The position numbers and the translations under genes are program-made. This document shows, one piece after another, positions 18,410 through 27,063 of a stretch of 64,000 nt of DNA. This DNA is from Brachybacterium vulturis. GTDB lineage: Bacteria > Actinomycetota > Actinomycetes > Actinomycetales > Dermabacteraceae. The first letter of the stretch is position 1; each line of letters begins with the position of its first letter. The stretch lies in contig NZ_CP023563.1 of NCBI RefSeq assembly GCF_002407185.1, positions 1,736,001 to 1,800,000 of the forward strand, written 5' to 3'. The notes under the pieces are model-generated. The model searched no databases and had not been told where the DNA came from. It saw only the letters and a list, made by a program, of their open reading frames with translations.

Positions 18410-18438
18410 TTGCCACTATCCATGTAAGCGCATACACT
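18410..18438 (+). promoter_or_regulatory. lacI-type regulator promoter (TTGCCA - 17 bp - TACACT)
   Basis: TTGCCA (18410-18415) and TACACT (18433-18438) have ideal 17-bp spacing and predict a transcription start near 18445. This leaves a leader of about 87 nt before the regulator start codon. A LacI-type operator lies within the promoter. Confidence 0.6.
18423..18436. promoter_or_regulatory. LacI-family operator O1
   Basis: TGTAAGCGCATACA is an imperfect dyad around a central CG pair (12 of 14 symmetric positions), the form of LacI/GalR-family sites. It overlaps the spacer and the -10 box, so binding would block RNA polymerase. Confidence 0.65.
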
Positions 18439-18449
18439 CGCTCTCACCC

Positions 18450-18463
18450 TGTAAGCGCTTCCA
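18450..18463. promoter_or_regulatory. LacI-family operator O2
   Basis: TGTAAGCGCTTCCA is a second 12/14 dyad sharing TGTAAGCGC with O1. Its centre is 27 bp downstream of the O1 centre, just after the predicted transcription start. The pair supports autoregulation of the downstream LacI-type gene and, by read-through, of the transporter operon. Confidence 0.65.
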
Positions 18464-18531
18464 TCGCGGAGTGCTGACGGACCGGCGCGGCAGCGGCCGC
18501 GGAACCAGGACTCGACGACGAGGCGGAGGAC

Positions 18532-19656
18532 GTGATGATGGTGAACGGGGACGCCCTGCCCGTGCCCACGATCTACCAGGTCGCCGAGCGCGCCGGGGTC
18601 TCGATCGCGACGGTGAGCCGTGCCTTCGGGGACCCGTCCAAGGTCGCGCCCCGCACCCGGGACGCTGTCTTCGAGGCGGCCCGTGAGCTGCGGTACGTCC
18701 CCGCGGCGGCGGCCCGAGCTCTCGCGGTGCGGCGCAGCAAGGCGCTCGGCGTCGTGCTCCCGCACATCGCGGGCCCCTACTATGCGGAGCTCCTGGTCGG
18801 TTTCGAGATCGCCGCCTCCGAGCTCGGCCTCTCGGTGGTGCTCGTCCTCGCCAAGCCCCAGGAGCATCGCCCCGCCGCGGTGCTCGACCTGCTCGGCCGG
18901 GTCGACGGGATGGCGTTCATGGCCCGCAGCGGCGCGGACGACGAGATCGTGCGGCAGGTCTCGGAGGTGCGGCCCACGGTGAGCGTCGCGCGGGGGAGGG
19001 TGGACGGCGTCGACGCCTTCTACGCGGAGAACCGCCGCTCCGCCCAGCACCTCACCGAGCACCTCATCGGTCACGGTCGCCGACGCATCGGGTTCGTGGG
19101 CCGCCCCGAGGAGGGCTCGGACATCGGCCGGCGCCATCGTGGCCATCTCGACGCCCTCGCGGCCGCCGGCTTGTCCCCGGCGCGGCACTTCGCCGTCGAT
19201 CCGGTCGAGTCCGCCGGCCGCGAGGTGGCCGAGCAGCTCCTCGCCGTCGCGCAGCAGGACCTCGATCGCGCCGTCCCCACCGCGCCCACCGCGGAGTCCT
19301 CCGGGGCGCCGCGGGGGATCGCCGGTCTCGATGCGCTCGTGTGCGGCAATGACGAGCTGGCCCTCGCGATCATCGCCCGTCTCGCCACCGCGGGCGTCGA
19401 CGTGCCCGGGGAGCTGGCCGTCACCGGATGGGACGACACCGTCACCGCCCGGTACCTGAGCCCGGGACTGACCACGGTGCGCCAGGAGGTGGCCCAGCTC
19501 GGTGCCCTCGCGGCCCGTCGGCTGGCCGCCCGGATCGACGGCGCTGCGGTGCAGGAGCCGTGCACCGTCGGATCGACCCTGGTGCTGCGGGAATCCTGCG
19601 GCTGCTCCCCGCTCGGCGTCTCCGGTGCGCCGCCGGCCGCCGCGCTCCCCGCGTGA
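18532..19656 (+). CDS. LacI-family transcriptional regulator
   Basis: This sugar-responsive repressor of about 374 aa has an N-terminal helix-turn-helix with hinge (TIYQVAERAGVSIATVSRAFGDPSKVAPRTRDAVFEAARELRYVPAAAARALAVRRSKALG, residues about 14-75). A periplasmic-binding-protein-like ligand domain follows (GVVLPHIAGPYYAELLVGFEIAASELGLSVVL...GFVGRPEEGSDIGRRHRG...DALVCGNDELALAIIARLATAGVDVPGELAVTGWDDT). The C-terminus (LVLRESCGCSPLG) is typical of the family. The start lies in GTGATGATGGTG; the GGAGGA just upstream fits any of the first three codons. Two palindromic TGTAAGCGC sites in its own promoter suggest autorepression. It precedes, by 97 bp, the sugar ABC transporter and glycosidases that it presumably controls. 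Confidence 0.94.
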   Translation: MMMVNGDALPVPTIYQVAERAGVSIATVSRAFGDPSKVAPRTRDAVFEAARELRYVPAAAARALAVRRSKALGVVLPHIAGPYYAELLVGFEIAASELGLSVVLVLAKPQEHRPAAVLDLLGRVDGMAFMARSGADDEIVRQVSEVRPTVSVARGRVDGVDAFYAENRRSAQHLTEHLIGHGRRRIGFVGRPEEGSDIGRRHRGHLDALAAAGLSPARHFAVDPVESAGREVAEQLLAVAQQDLDRAVPTAPTAESSGAPRGIAGLDALVCGNDELALAIIARLATAGVDVPGELAVTGWDDTVTARYLSPGLTTVRQEVAQLGALAARRLAARIDGAAVQEPCTVGSTLVLRESCGCSPLGVSGAPPAAALPA

Positions 19657-19753
19657 GCCTCGGCGGCATCCGGGCCACCTCCCTGGAGTGCCCTCTCCGC
19701 GAGCTCACCCTCTGTTCCGCCACCCCCATCGCATCATCGACGAAGGAGTCCTC

Positions 19754-21046
19754 ATGATCACCACCTCCCGCTTCTCCCGCCGTGCCTTCGCCGGCCTGGG
19801 CGCCGCCGGCACCCTCGCCGTCCTGGCCGCCTGCGGCCGCCCCGATGAGGAGGAGGGCGGCGGCGCCGCTCCCGCCGAGCCGATCGCCGAGGGCCCGGCC
19901 ACCGGTGCCCTCACCGTCTGGGCGATGGGCGCCGAGGGCGAGGCGCTGCCTGAGCTGCTGAAGGGCTTCGAGGAGGAGAACCCCGACGTCACCGTCGAGG
20001 TCACCCCGCTGCCCTGGGACAGCGCCCATGACAAGTTCACCTCGGCGATCGCCGCCGGCACCGCGCCGGACGTCGCCCAGGTGGGTTCGACCTGGATGGC
20101 CGAGTTCGTGAGCCTGGACGCGCTCGAGCCCACCCCGGACTCCATCGCCACCGACGACTACTTCCCCGGGGCGCTGGAATCCGTCACCGTGGGCGAGACC
20201 GTCCACGGGGTCCCGTGGTACGTCGAGACCCGCCTGGTGTTCTACCGCAAGGATATCGCCGAGTCCCTCGGCATCACCGAGCCGCCCACCGAATGGGAGG
20301 GCCTGGTCGAGATGGCGAGCACCATGCAGGGCGGACCGGACGGGCAGTGGGGCATCGCCCTGCAGCCCGGCGGGACCGGATCCTGGCAGACCGTGCTCCC
20401 GTTCTGCTGGTCCAACGGTGGGGACGTCGTCTCCGAGGACGCCGCGGAGTTCACCTTCGTCTCCCCCGAGAACGAGGAGGCGCTGGCCTACTACCAGTCC
20501 TACTTCACCGAGGGGATCGCGAACCCCACCCCCGCCGAGGGCACCACCGAGCAGGACTTCGTCTCCGGAGAGGTGCCGATGTTCATCTCCGGTCCGTGGA
20601 TGATGGCCGCGGTCGAGGGCGTCGGCGGCGAGGGTTTCGCCGAGAAGTACGGCGTGTTCGTCATGCCCGAGAAGGAGAGCAGCGTGAGCTTCCTGGGCGG
20701 GGCGAACATCGGCGTCTTCCAGGGCAGCCAGAACCGCGACGGCGCGTGGAAGCTCGTGGAGTACCTCTCGCGCCCCGAGGTGCAGGTCGAATGGTTCTCG
20801 ATCGTCTCCGCGATGCCCAGCCTGCAGACGGCCTGGGAGGACGAATCGGTCGCCTCGAACGAGAAGTTCGAGGCCTTCCACACCCAGCTGCAGTCCGCCT
20901 TCGCCCCGCCCACCATCGCCACCTGGGAGCAGGTCGCCGCGAAGTTCGACGCCCAGATCGAGCAGGTGTGCAAGCAGGACCTCGCCCCCGCCACCGCCCT
21001 GGAGACCGTCCAGTCCGAGGCGCAGGGCATCGGGACCGGTCTCTGA
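19754..21046 (+). CDS. sugar ABC transporter substrate-binding lipoprotein
   Basis: This is an extracellular solute-binding protein of family 1 (MalE/UgpB-like), 430 aa, anchored to the membrane. The signal MITTSRFSRRAFAGLGAAGTLAVLAAC combines a twin-arginine-like SRRAF with the lipobox LAAC (Cys27). Mature features include LTVWAMGAEGEALPELLKGFEEENPDVTVEVTPLPWDSAHDKFTSAIAAGTAPDVAQVGSTW, VPWYVETRLVFYRKDIAESLGI and FISGPWMMAAVEGVG, all standard for oligosaccharide-binding members. The ATG at 19754 has a GAAGGAG site 6 nt upstream. It is followed after one base by the first permease gene. The neighbouring glycosidases point to gluco-oligosaccharides as the ligand; this is inference. Confidence 0.95.
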   Translation: MITTSRFSRRAFAGLGAAGTLAVLAACGRPDEEEGGGAAPAEPIAEGPATGALTVWAMGAEGEALPELLKGFEEENPDVTVEVTPLPWDSAHDKFTSAIAAGTAPDVAQVGSTWMAEFVSLDALEPTPDSIATDDYFPGALESVTVGETVHGVPWYVETRLVFYRKDIAESLGITEPPTEWEGLVEMASTMQGGPDGQWGIALQPGGTGSWQTVLPFCWSNGGDVVSEDAAEFTFVSPENEEALAYYQSYFTEGIANPTPAEGTTEQDFVSGEVPMFISGPWMMAAVEGVGGEGFAEKYGVFVMPEKESSVSFLGGANIGVFQGSQNRDGAWKLVEYLSRPEVQVEWFSIVSAMPSLQTAWEDESVASNEKFEAFHTQLQSAFAPPTIATWEQVAAKFDAQIEQVCKQDLAPATALETVQSEAQGIGTGL

Positions 21047-21047
21047 G

Positions 21048-22004
21048 ATGGGCACCGTGCCGCTGACCGTGTCCGCCACCGGGGCGGCACCGGGCGACGG
21101 CGCCGGTCCCGGGCGGCGCCGCCGCGGCCGGCGCGCCGCCGCGGAGGCGCGCGCCGGGATCCTGCTGTCGCTGCCCTTCGTCGTGCTGTTCACGGTGTTC
21201 ATCGCCTGGCCCGTGCTGCAGTCGATGTTCATGTCCTTCACGGACATGCGCATCAGCGATATCCGTTCGCCCTTCGCGGTGGACTTCGTGGGCCTGCAGA
21301 ACTATGTCACCGCCTTCGAGGACCCCGTCTTCCGCCGGGCCGCGCTGAACACCGGCGTGTTCGTGCTGATCGGCGTGCCGCTGACCATCGTCGCCGGGCT
21401 CGCCGCCGCGCTCGCCCTGGACCGGGGCGTGACCCGTCTGCGCGGCGTGTTCCGCATGGGCTTCTACACCCCCGTGGTCACCTCGATCGTGGCCGTCGCC
21501 GTGGTCTGGAGATTCCTGCTGCGCCCCGAGAACGGGCTGGTGAACACGGTGCTGGGCTGGGTGGGGATCGACGGCCCCCACTGGCTGGGCGATGAGCGCA
21601 CCGCGCTGCTGTCGCTGATCGTGATGGCCGTCTGGCGCAACTTCGGCACCTCGATGGTCATCTTCCTGGCAGGGCTGCAGGCCGTGGACCGCGGACTGCA
21701 CGAGGCCGCCGCGCTCGACGGCGCCTCCACCTGGCAGCGGTTCTGGCACGTCACCCTGCCGGCGATCCGGCCGACGATGCTGTTCGTCATGGTCACCACC
21801 TCGATCGGGTACCTGCAGTTCTTCGAGGAGCCCTTCGTGATGACCCAGGGCGGGCCCCTGAACGCCACGATCTCCGCCTCCATGTACACGTACAACCAGT
21901 TCGGCTTCGGCAACTACGGGGTCGCCGGCGCGATGGCCTATCTGACGTTCATCGTCATCGGCATCGTCACCCTCGCGCAGTTCCGCCTGATGAGGGAGAA
22001 GTGA
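21048..22004 (+). CDS. sugar ABC transporter permease (MalF-type)
   Basis: This is an integral membrane subunit of a carbohydrate importer, 318 aa with six predicted helices. A charged, Arg/Ala-rich N-terminal tail of about 35 residues precedes the first helix (ILLSLPFVVLFTVFIAWPVLQSMFMSF). The EAA loop that contacts the ATPase reads EAAALDGASTWQRFWHVTLPAIRPT. Its start follows the binding-protein stop by one base, and its TGA overlaps the next ATG, so translation is coupled. No ATPase gene is present in the locus. As in many actinobacterial sugar systems, a shared MsiK-type ATPase encoded elsewhere is the likely energy source; this is inference from the absence. Confidence 0.95.
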   Translation: MGTVPLTVSATGAAPGDGAGPGRRRRGRRAAAEARAGILLSLPFVVLFTVFIAWPVLQSMFMSFTDMRISDIRSPFAVDFVGLQNYVTAFEDPVFRRAALNTGVFVLIGVPLTIVAGLAAALALDRGVTRLRGVFRMGFYTPVVTSIVAVAVVWRFLLRPENGLVNTVLGWVGIDGPHWLGDERTALLSLIVMAVWRNFGTSMVIFLAGLQAVDRGLHEAAALDGASTWQRFWHVTLPAIRPTMLFVMVTTSIGYLQFFEEPFVMTQGGPLNATISASMYTYNQFGFGNYGVAGAMAYLTFIVIGIVTLAQFRLMREK

Positions 22005-22822
22005 TGATCGACCGTCGCCGTCCCGTGCTGACCTACATCGTCCTGACCGTCTTCCTGCTGCTGGTGATCACCCCCTTCGTGTGGATGCTCCTGGGCAGCC
22101 TGAAGACGCAGGGTGAACTGCTGCGGGTGCCCCCGACCTGGCTTCCCGAGGACCCCACCTGGGACAACTTCCGCCGGCTCTTCGAGCGTCCCTTCGGCCG
22201 CTACTTCCAGAACTCGGCCGTGGTGGCGATCGCGGTCACCGCGGGGAACCTGTTCTTCTCCTCGATGTTCGGCTACGCGCTCGCGCACCTGCGCTTCCCC
22301 TTCCAGCGCACCCTGTTCCTGCTGGTGCTGGGCTGCCTGATGATCCCGGGCCTGGTCACGTTCATCCCGCAGTACGTCCTGGTCGTGAACCTGGGCCTGG
22401 CCAACACCATCCCCGCACTGATCCTGCCGTTCCTGGTCCAGCCCTTCAGCGTCTTCCTCATGCGCCAGTTCTTCCTGGGCCTGCCCCGGGAGCTGCTGGA
22501 GGCAGGGAGGATCGACGGGGTCGGCGAGATCGCGATCTTCTTCCGGATCTACCTGCCGCTGGCGGGGCCCGCCTTCGCCACCCTCGGCATCCTCACCTTC
22601 CTCGGCTCCTGGAACAACTTCCTGTGGCCGCTGGTCGTCTCCTCCAGCGAGTCGACCTACACCCTGCCGGTCGCCCTCGCCCTGATCTCGACCGGACAGA
22701 ACCAGACGGACTACGGGCTGCTCCTGGCCGGCGCCACGCTCGTGGTCCTGCCGATCCTCCTCGTCTTCCTGTTCTTCCAGCGCTACTTCATCCAGGGCAT
22801 CGCCACCACCGGCATCAAGTGA
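22004..22822 (+). CDS. sugar ABC transporter permease (MalG-type)
   Basis: This second membrane subunit of the importer is about 272 aa with six helices. Its EAA loop is ELLEAGRIDGVGEIAIFFRIYLPLAGPA, and the N-terminus (RRRPVLTYIVLTVFLLLVITPFVWMLLGSLKTQGEL) is typical of MalG/AraQ proteins. GTG 22001 and ATG 22004 are consecutive in-frame starts; ATG 22004 overlaps the preceding stop as TGATG and has GGGAG at good spacing, so it is preferred. A 25-bp gap leads to the Tat-exported glycosidase gene, whose GAGGAGG site lies in that gap, keeping the genes in one operon. Confidence 0.95.
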   Translation: MIDRRRPVLTYIVLTVFLLLVITPFVWMLLGSLKTQGELLRVPPTWLPEDPTWDNFRRLFERPFGRYFQNSAVVAIAVTAGNLFFSSMFGYALAHLRFPFQRTLFLLVLGCLMIPGLVTFIPQYVLVVNLGLANTIPALILPFLVQPFSVFLMRQFFLGLPRELLEAGRIDGVGEIAIFFRIYLPLAGPAFATLGILTFLGSWNNFLWPLVVSSSESTYTLPVALALISTGQNQTDYGLLLAGATLVVLPILLVFLFFQRYFIQGIATTGIK

Positions 22823-22847
22823 ACCCCCACCGCCTCGAGGAGGCCTC

Positions 22848-24398
22848 GTGAACACCCTCGACCGACGCACCCTGCTCACCGTCCCGCTGCTGGGCGCCGG
22901 CGTGCTCGCCGGCACCGCCGCCGCACCGTCGGGATCCGCCGCGCGGCCGGCCGGCCGGACCCGCCCCGTCCGATCCACCGGAGGAGGCGAACAGGCCCTG
23001 CTGCGCCGCTGGGCCGCGGACACCTGGCACTGCCTGGACACCATGACCGTCCCGGCCACGGGCCTGATCTCCGATGCGATCGACGCGGACCTCTCGGGGC
23101 ATTCCGGCAACACCTCACCGACGAACATCGGCGGCTCCCTCTGGTCCGTCCTGATCGCTCGGGAGCTGGGCCTGATCACCCCGGGCCATGCCCGCAATCG
23201 CCTCTCCCGCACCCTCGATTCGCTCGAGCAGATGGAGCACCACGAGCCCTCGGGCATGTACTTCAACTGGTACGACGAGAGGGACGGCTCGGTGCTGCGC
23301 TCCTGGCCCGGCACCGGGGCCCCGGTGGTCCCGTTCGTCTCCAGCGTCGACATGGGCTGGCTCGGTGCCGCGCTGCACGTGGTCGCACAGGCGGACCCCT
23401 CGAATCGGCGCCGCGCCCGGCGGCTCTTCGACGCGATGCGCTGGGACGTGTTCTTCGACCGGGAGGTCGACGCCCAGCCCGGCCAGACCATCGGCGGCTT
23501 CTGGGTCGAGGACCCGGGCCGCAACGGGGTCGAGCTGCGACCCCTGATGGGCGACATCTCCGGGGCCGACGTCTGGTACCACTCCGAACACCACTACGAC
23601 ACCGCCGTCTCCGAGGCCCGCATGGTCACCTACCTGGGGATCATGACCGGCCAGATCCCCGCGGGCGCCTACTACACCACCTACCGCACCTTCCCGCCGG
23701 AGTGGACCTGGCCGGAGATGACGCCGGTCGGGGACTGGACGGAGCACGAAGGCGTGCGTGTCTTCGAGGGCGCGCACACCTATCGCGGGATGGAGATCGT
23801 GCCCGGCTGGGGCGGGTCCATGTTCGAGGAGCTGATGCCCGACCTGTTCGTGCCCGAGGCGGCCTGGGGCCCGGAGAGCTGGGGGAGGAACCACCCCCTG
23901 CACGTGCGGGCCCAGCGCGAGCACGGACTGGACGAGGCCGGATACGGCTGCTGGGGCTTCTCTCCCAGTTCCGACCCGCACGGCGGATACCGCGAGTACG
24001 GGGTCGACGCCCTGGGCCTGAACCCCGCCGGGTACTTCTCCGACGCGGCGGGCACCGACTGGCAGCAGGGGGAGCCCTACCCGCAGGGCCTGGACGGAGT
24101 GGTCACCCCGCATGCCGGGGCGCTCGCGCTGCAGTACGAGCTGGACTCCTCGATCGAGAACCTCTGCCGGATCGAGACCGAGCTGGGCGCCTACGGCCCC
24201 GGCGGCTTCCACGACGCGGTGGCGGTGGGATCGGGCATCATCGCCCGGCGTCACCTGTCGCTGGACCAGTCGATGATCCTCGGCGCACTCGGCACCGTGC
24301 TGCTGGACGAGCAGCTGCACGAATGGTTCGCGACCGACGACGTCGCCTCGCAGCTGCGCCCCGTCATCGAGCAGGAGGTCTTCCGTGCCCACGGCTGA
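22848..24398 (+). CDS. exported glucoamylase-like glycosidase (PF10091 / GH144-like)
   Basis: This 516-aa protein is probably exported by the Tat system: LDRRTLLTVPLLGAGVLAGTAAA (residues about 4-26). The mature part resembles the glycoamylase-like family PF10091, which includes GH144 endo-beta-1,2-glucanases. Supporting blocks are SPTNIGGSLWSVLIARELGLI, an HHYDTAVSEARMVTYLGIMTGQIP segment with acidic residues, GWGGSMFEELMPDLFVPEAAWGPESWG, YGCWGFSPSSDPHGGYREYGVDALGLN, and VVTPHAGALAL, an alpha-toroid pattern. Polymer hydrolysis outside the cell would feed the adjacent ABC importer. The beta-1,2-glucan assignment is inference from fold family and from the following GH3 gene; another glucan is possible. 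The gene is translationally linked to GH3 by a 14-bp overlap. Confidence 0.8.
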   Translation: MNTLDRRTLLTVPLLGAGVLAGTAAAPSGSAARPAGRTRPVRSTGGGEQALLRRWAADTWHCLDTMTVPATGLISDAIDADLSGHSGNTSPTNIGGSLWSVLIARELGLITPGHARNRLSRTLDSLEQMEHHEPSGMYFNWYDERDGSVLRSWPGTGAPVVPFVSSVDMGWLGAALHVVAQADPSNRRRARRLFDAMRWDVFFDREVDAQPGQTIGGFWVEDPGRNGVELRPLMGDISGADVWYHSEHHYDTAVSEARMVTYLGIMTGQIPAGAYYTTYRTFPPEWTWPEMTPVGDWTEHEGVRVFEGAHTYRGMEIVPGWGGSMFEELMPDLFVPEAAWGPESWGRNHPLHVRAQREHGLDEAGYGCWGFSPSSDPHGGYREYGVDALGLNPAGYFSDAAGTDWQQGEPYPQGLDGVVTPHAGALALQYELDSSIENLCRIETELGAYGPGGFHDAVAVGSGIIARRHLSLDQSMILGALGTVLLDEQLHEWFATDDVASQLRPVIEQEVFRAHG

Positions 24399-26262
24399 TC
24401 GCTCCCGCCCCCGGCTCGTCGACTCGGTCGACGGCACCCGCTACCGGGACCTGAACGGCAACGGCGTGATGGACCCCTTCGAGGACCCGCGCCGCAGCCC
24501 CGAGGAGCGCACCGAGGACCTGCTGGGCCGGCTCTCGCTCGCCGAGCAGGTGGGGCTCATGTTCCACACCGTGATCGAGACCGGGCCGGACGGCACGCTG
24601 CTGGAGGGTCCCGGTGCGATCTCCAAGTCCGGCACCGAGGAGGTGGTGCTGGCTAAGCACATGACGCACTTCAACGTGCACGGACTGGAGAGCGCCGGCG
24701 CCGCCGCCCGCTGGCACAACCGTCTGCAGCGGCTCGCCGAGCGGACCCCGCACGGCATCCCGGTCACGATCTCCACCGATCCCCGCCACGGCGGAGCGCA
24801 GAACGCCGGCACCTCCTGGGTGACCTCGTTCTTCTCCCTGTGGCCGGAGCCGCTGGGCCTGGGCGCCCTCGCCGATCCCGCACTGGTGCGCGAGTGGGCG
24901 GAGACGGCGCGCCGCGAGTACACCGCCGTCGGCATCCGGGCGGCGCTGCACCCCGTCGCGGACCTCGCCACCGAACCGCGCTGGGCGCGGCAGCGCGAAT
25001 GCTTCGGTCAGGATCCGCAGCTGGTGGCCCGCCTGGTCGCCGCCGCCCTCGAGGGACTGCGCGGCGCCGACGGGGAGCCGTCGGTGCAGTCCACGGTCAA
25101 GCACTTCCCGGGCGCCGGCCCGCAGAAGGACGGCGAGGACGCCCACTTCCCGTACGGCCAGGACCAGATCTACCCGGGAGGGCGGTTCGAGGACCACCTC
25201 CTGCCCTTCCGGGTGGCCGTCGAGCAGGGTGCCGAGGCGATCATGCCGTACTACGGCCGTCCCCTCGGGCTCGAGATCGGTGGCGAGGCGATCGAGGAGG
25301 TCGGCTTCGGCTTCAACCGCCAGGTGCTCACCGGCCTGCTCCGGGAGCAGCTCGGCTTCGACGGCGTGATCGTCAGCGACTGGGAGCTGGTCAACGACAA
25401 CCACGTCGGCGAGCAGGTGCTCCCGGCCCGCGCCTGGGGCGTCGAGGAGCTCACCCCCTCCCAGCGCATGCAGCGCATCCTCGAGGCCGGGGCGGACCAG
25501 TTCGGCGGCGAGGAGTGCACCGAACTGCTGCTGGACCTCGTCCGCGACGGGCAGGTGAGCGAGCAGCGTGTCACCGCCTCCGCCCGGAGGCTCCTGCGGG
25601 CGAAGTTCCGCCTCGGCCTGTTCGATGACCCCTATGTCGACGAGTCCGCGGCCGACGCCCTGGTCGGCACCGCGGAGGCCCGCCGCCGGGGACACGAGGC
25701 GCAGGCGCGCAGCGTCGTCGTCCTGCACGACGACGGCGCAGTGCTGCCGCTGCTCACCGACGGTGCCCGCTCCCGGATCTATGCCGAGGGGCTTCCCGAG
25801 GAGGTCGTCGCCTCACTGGGGGAGCAGGTGCCCGCACCGGCGGAGGCCGACCTCGCGCTGGTGCGGATCGGCGCGCCGTTCCAGCCGCGGGACGACCTCT
25901 TCCTCGAGGCCTGGTTCCACCAGGGGGATCTCGAGTTCCCGCCCGGACTCGCGCACCGGCTGGACCGGATCCGGGCGGCCTGCCCGGTGATCCTGGACGT
26001 GGACCTGGACCGGGCCGCGGTGCTCACCGGGATCATCGAGCACTGCGACGCGCTCACCGGCAGCTTCGGCGTCTCGGGCGCGGCCTGGGTCGATGCGATC
26101 ACAGGCGTGATCCCGGCGCGGGGCCGACTGCCGATCGAGCTGCCGCGCTCGATGGCGGCGGTGCGCGTCGCCCCCGAGGACGTCCCCGGCGGCACAGACG
26201 ATCCGCTGTACCCCTGCGGCCACGGGCTCGAGATCGACCGGGTGATCAGCAGCAGGCAGTGA
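24385..26262 (+). CDS. glycoside hydrolase family 3 beta-glucosidase
   Basis: This 625-aa enzyme lacks a signal peptide and is therefore probably cytoplasmic. The GH3 N-terminal TIM barrel shows LLGRLSLAEQVGLMFHTVIETGPDG, VTISTDPRHGGAQNAGTSWVTSFF, AVGIRAALHPVADLATEPRWARQRECFGQDP and STVKHFPGAGPQKDGEDAHFPYGQ (KHF-G). The nucleophile Asp is in FDGVIVSDWELVND. A shorter C-terminal alpha/beta sandwich domain (SVVVLHDDGAVLPLL...GRLPIELPRSMAAV) follows. The GTG start at 24385 lies inside the upstream gene with a GCAGGAGG site at 6-nt spacing. Its likely role is to cleave imported gluco-oligosaccharides (for example sophorose-type) to glucose. A hairpin follows the stop codon. Confidence 0.93.
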   Translation: MPTADRSRPRLVDSVDGTRYRDLNGNGVMDPFEDPRRSPEERTEDLLGRLSLAEQVGLMFHTVIETGPDGTLLEGPGAISKSGTEEVVLAKHMTHFNVHGLESAGAAARWHNRLQRLAERTPHGIPVTISTDPRHGGAQNAGTSWVTSFFSLWPEPLGLGALADPALVREWAETARREYTAVGIRAALHPVADLATEPRWARQRECFGQDPQLVARLVAAALEGLRGADGEPSVQSTVKHFPGAGPQKDGEDAHFPYGQDQIYPGGRFEDHLLPFRVAVEQGAEAIMPYYGRPLGLEIGGEAIEEVGFGFNRQVLTGLLREQLGFDGVIVSDWELVNDNHVGEQVLPARAWGVEELTPSQRMQRILEAGADQFGGEECTELLLDLVRDGQVSEQRVTASARRLLRAKFRLGLFDDPYVDESAADALVGTAEARRRGHEAQARSVVVLHDDGAVLPLLTDGARSRIYAEGLPEEVVASLGEQVPAPAEADLALVRIGAPFQPRDDLFLEAWFHQGDLEFPPGLAHRLDRIRAACPVILDVDLDRAAVLTGIIEHCDALTGSFGVSGAAWVDAITGVIPARGRLPIELPRSMAAVRVAPEDVPGGTDDPLYPCGHGLEIDRVISSRQ

Positions 26263-26268
26263 GTGGGC

Positions 26269-26296
26269 CGGTCCTCGCGCCCCGGGGCTCGGACCG
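26269..26296. terminator. hairpin after the sugar operon
   Basis: CGGTCC (26269-26274) pairs with GGACCG (26291-26296), enclosing GCCCCGGGGC-type sequence. It lies 6 nt beyond the GH3 stop, in the 138-bp gap between convergent genes. Confidence 0.35.
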
Positions 26297-26400
26297 CCGG
26301 ACCGCAAGGGCGCGCACCGAGTGCTGCTCACCGCACCGCTCCCGTCGGCCCAGAGGTGCCTGAGGTCGCAGTGGAGGCAGCAGGCGCGGCCGCGCCCCGG

Positions 26401-26805
26401 TCAGACGGAGGAGTCGCCCACCGGCGCCGGTGCGGCGGCGGGCGTCCGTCGCTCGCCGCGGGTGGCGTACAGCGCCACCGCGCGCCAGCCCAGCATCCCC
26501 ACCGCCGTCACCACGGCGGTGACGATGACGAAGGACACCTCGGTGCCGGCGGAGAACAGGGTGCGCAGCGCCATGGCGGTCGCCAGCGTGATCGCCCACA
26601 CGAACACCCCGTGCGGCCAGATCCGGAAGGGCGCGCGCCAGGCACGGATCGCGAGGTGGCCCAGCAGCACGCCGAGCGCGAAGTGCCAGCCCACCAGGGC
26701 GAGGTTCTGCGTGGTCAGCGCCGTGCCGTGCTGCACGAGGCCTACGGCGACGAACAGCAGCACGACCAGCAGGTCACCGACCAGGGCACCCAGAGAACGG
26801 AACAT
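26401..26805 (-). CDS. DUF3054 family membrane protein
   Basis: This 134-aa integral membrane protein has four hydrophobic helices (LGALVGDLLVVLLFVAVGLVQHG; LVGWHFALGVLLGHLAI; GVFVWAITLATAMALRTLF; VSFVIVTAVVTAVGMLGWRAVALY) and a short cytoplasmic, Ala/Pro-rich tail. The pattern D-x-x-x-V-x-x-F-x-x-x-G at the first helix, W-x-x-A/G in the second and PFRIWPHGVFVWAITLATAMALR in the middle match the actinobacterial DUF3054 family, whose function is unknown. It is monocistronic, convergent with the GH3 gene and divergent from hisC. The 258-bp region between it and hisC shows no further gene. Confidence 0.85.
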   Translation of the reverse strand: MFRSLGALVGDLLVVLLFVAVGLVQHGTALTTQNLALVGWHFALGVLLGHLAIRAWRAPFRIWPHGVFVWAITLATAMALRTLFSAGTEVSFVIVTAVVTAVGMLGWRAVALYATRGERRTPAAAPAPVGDSSV

Positions 26806-27050
26806 CGCTCCAGACTAGACCGTCGTCCCCGGGCGTCACGTGGTCGAGGACGGTGATCCTGACGACCTCCCTGCGATGGTTCCCGGCAACGGTCCCGAGC
26901 ACATCGGCCGTTGACGCAGCCGTCCTGCCTCTCACCGTCCAGTCCTCAGCCCGAGACCGAGATGTCGGTGAGGCTGTGACCCACGCGGAGATGTCGCAGA
27001 TGTGAGGAGTCCCCGGGCGGACGCCCCGGTCCTCATCGAGCGCTGCGAAC

Positions 27051-27056
27051 TACCAT
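27051..27056 (+). promoter_or_regulatory. -10 box of a probable leaderless hisC promoter
   Basis: TACCAT is followed by 7 nt (including GGAGG) and then ATG 27064. The box itself contains the first possible ATG (27055), which can then not be transcribed as a start. The arrangement supports translation from 27064. Confidence 0.5.
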
Positions 27057-27063
27057 GGAGGCC

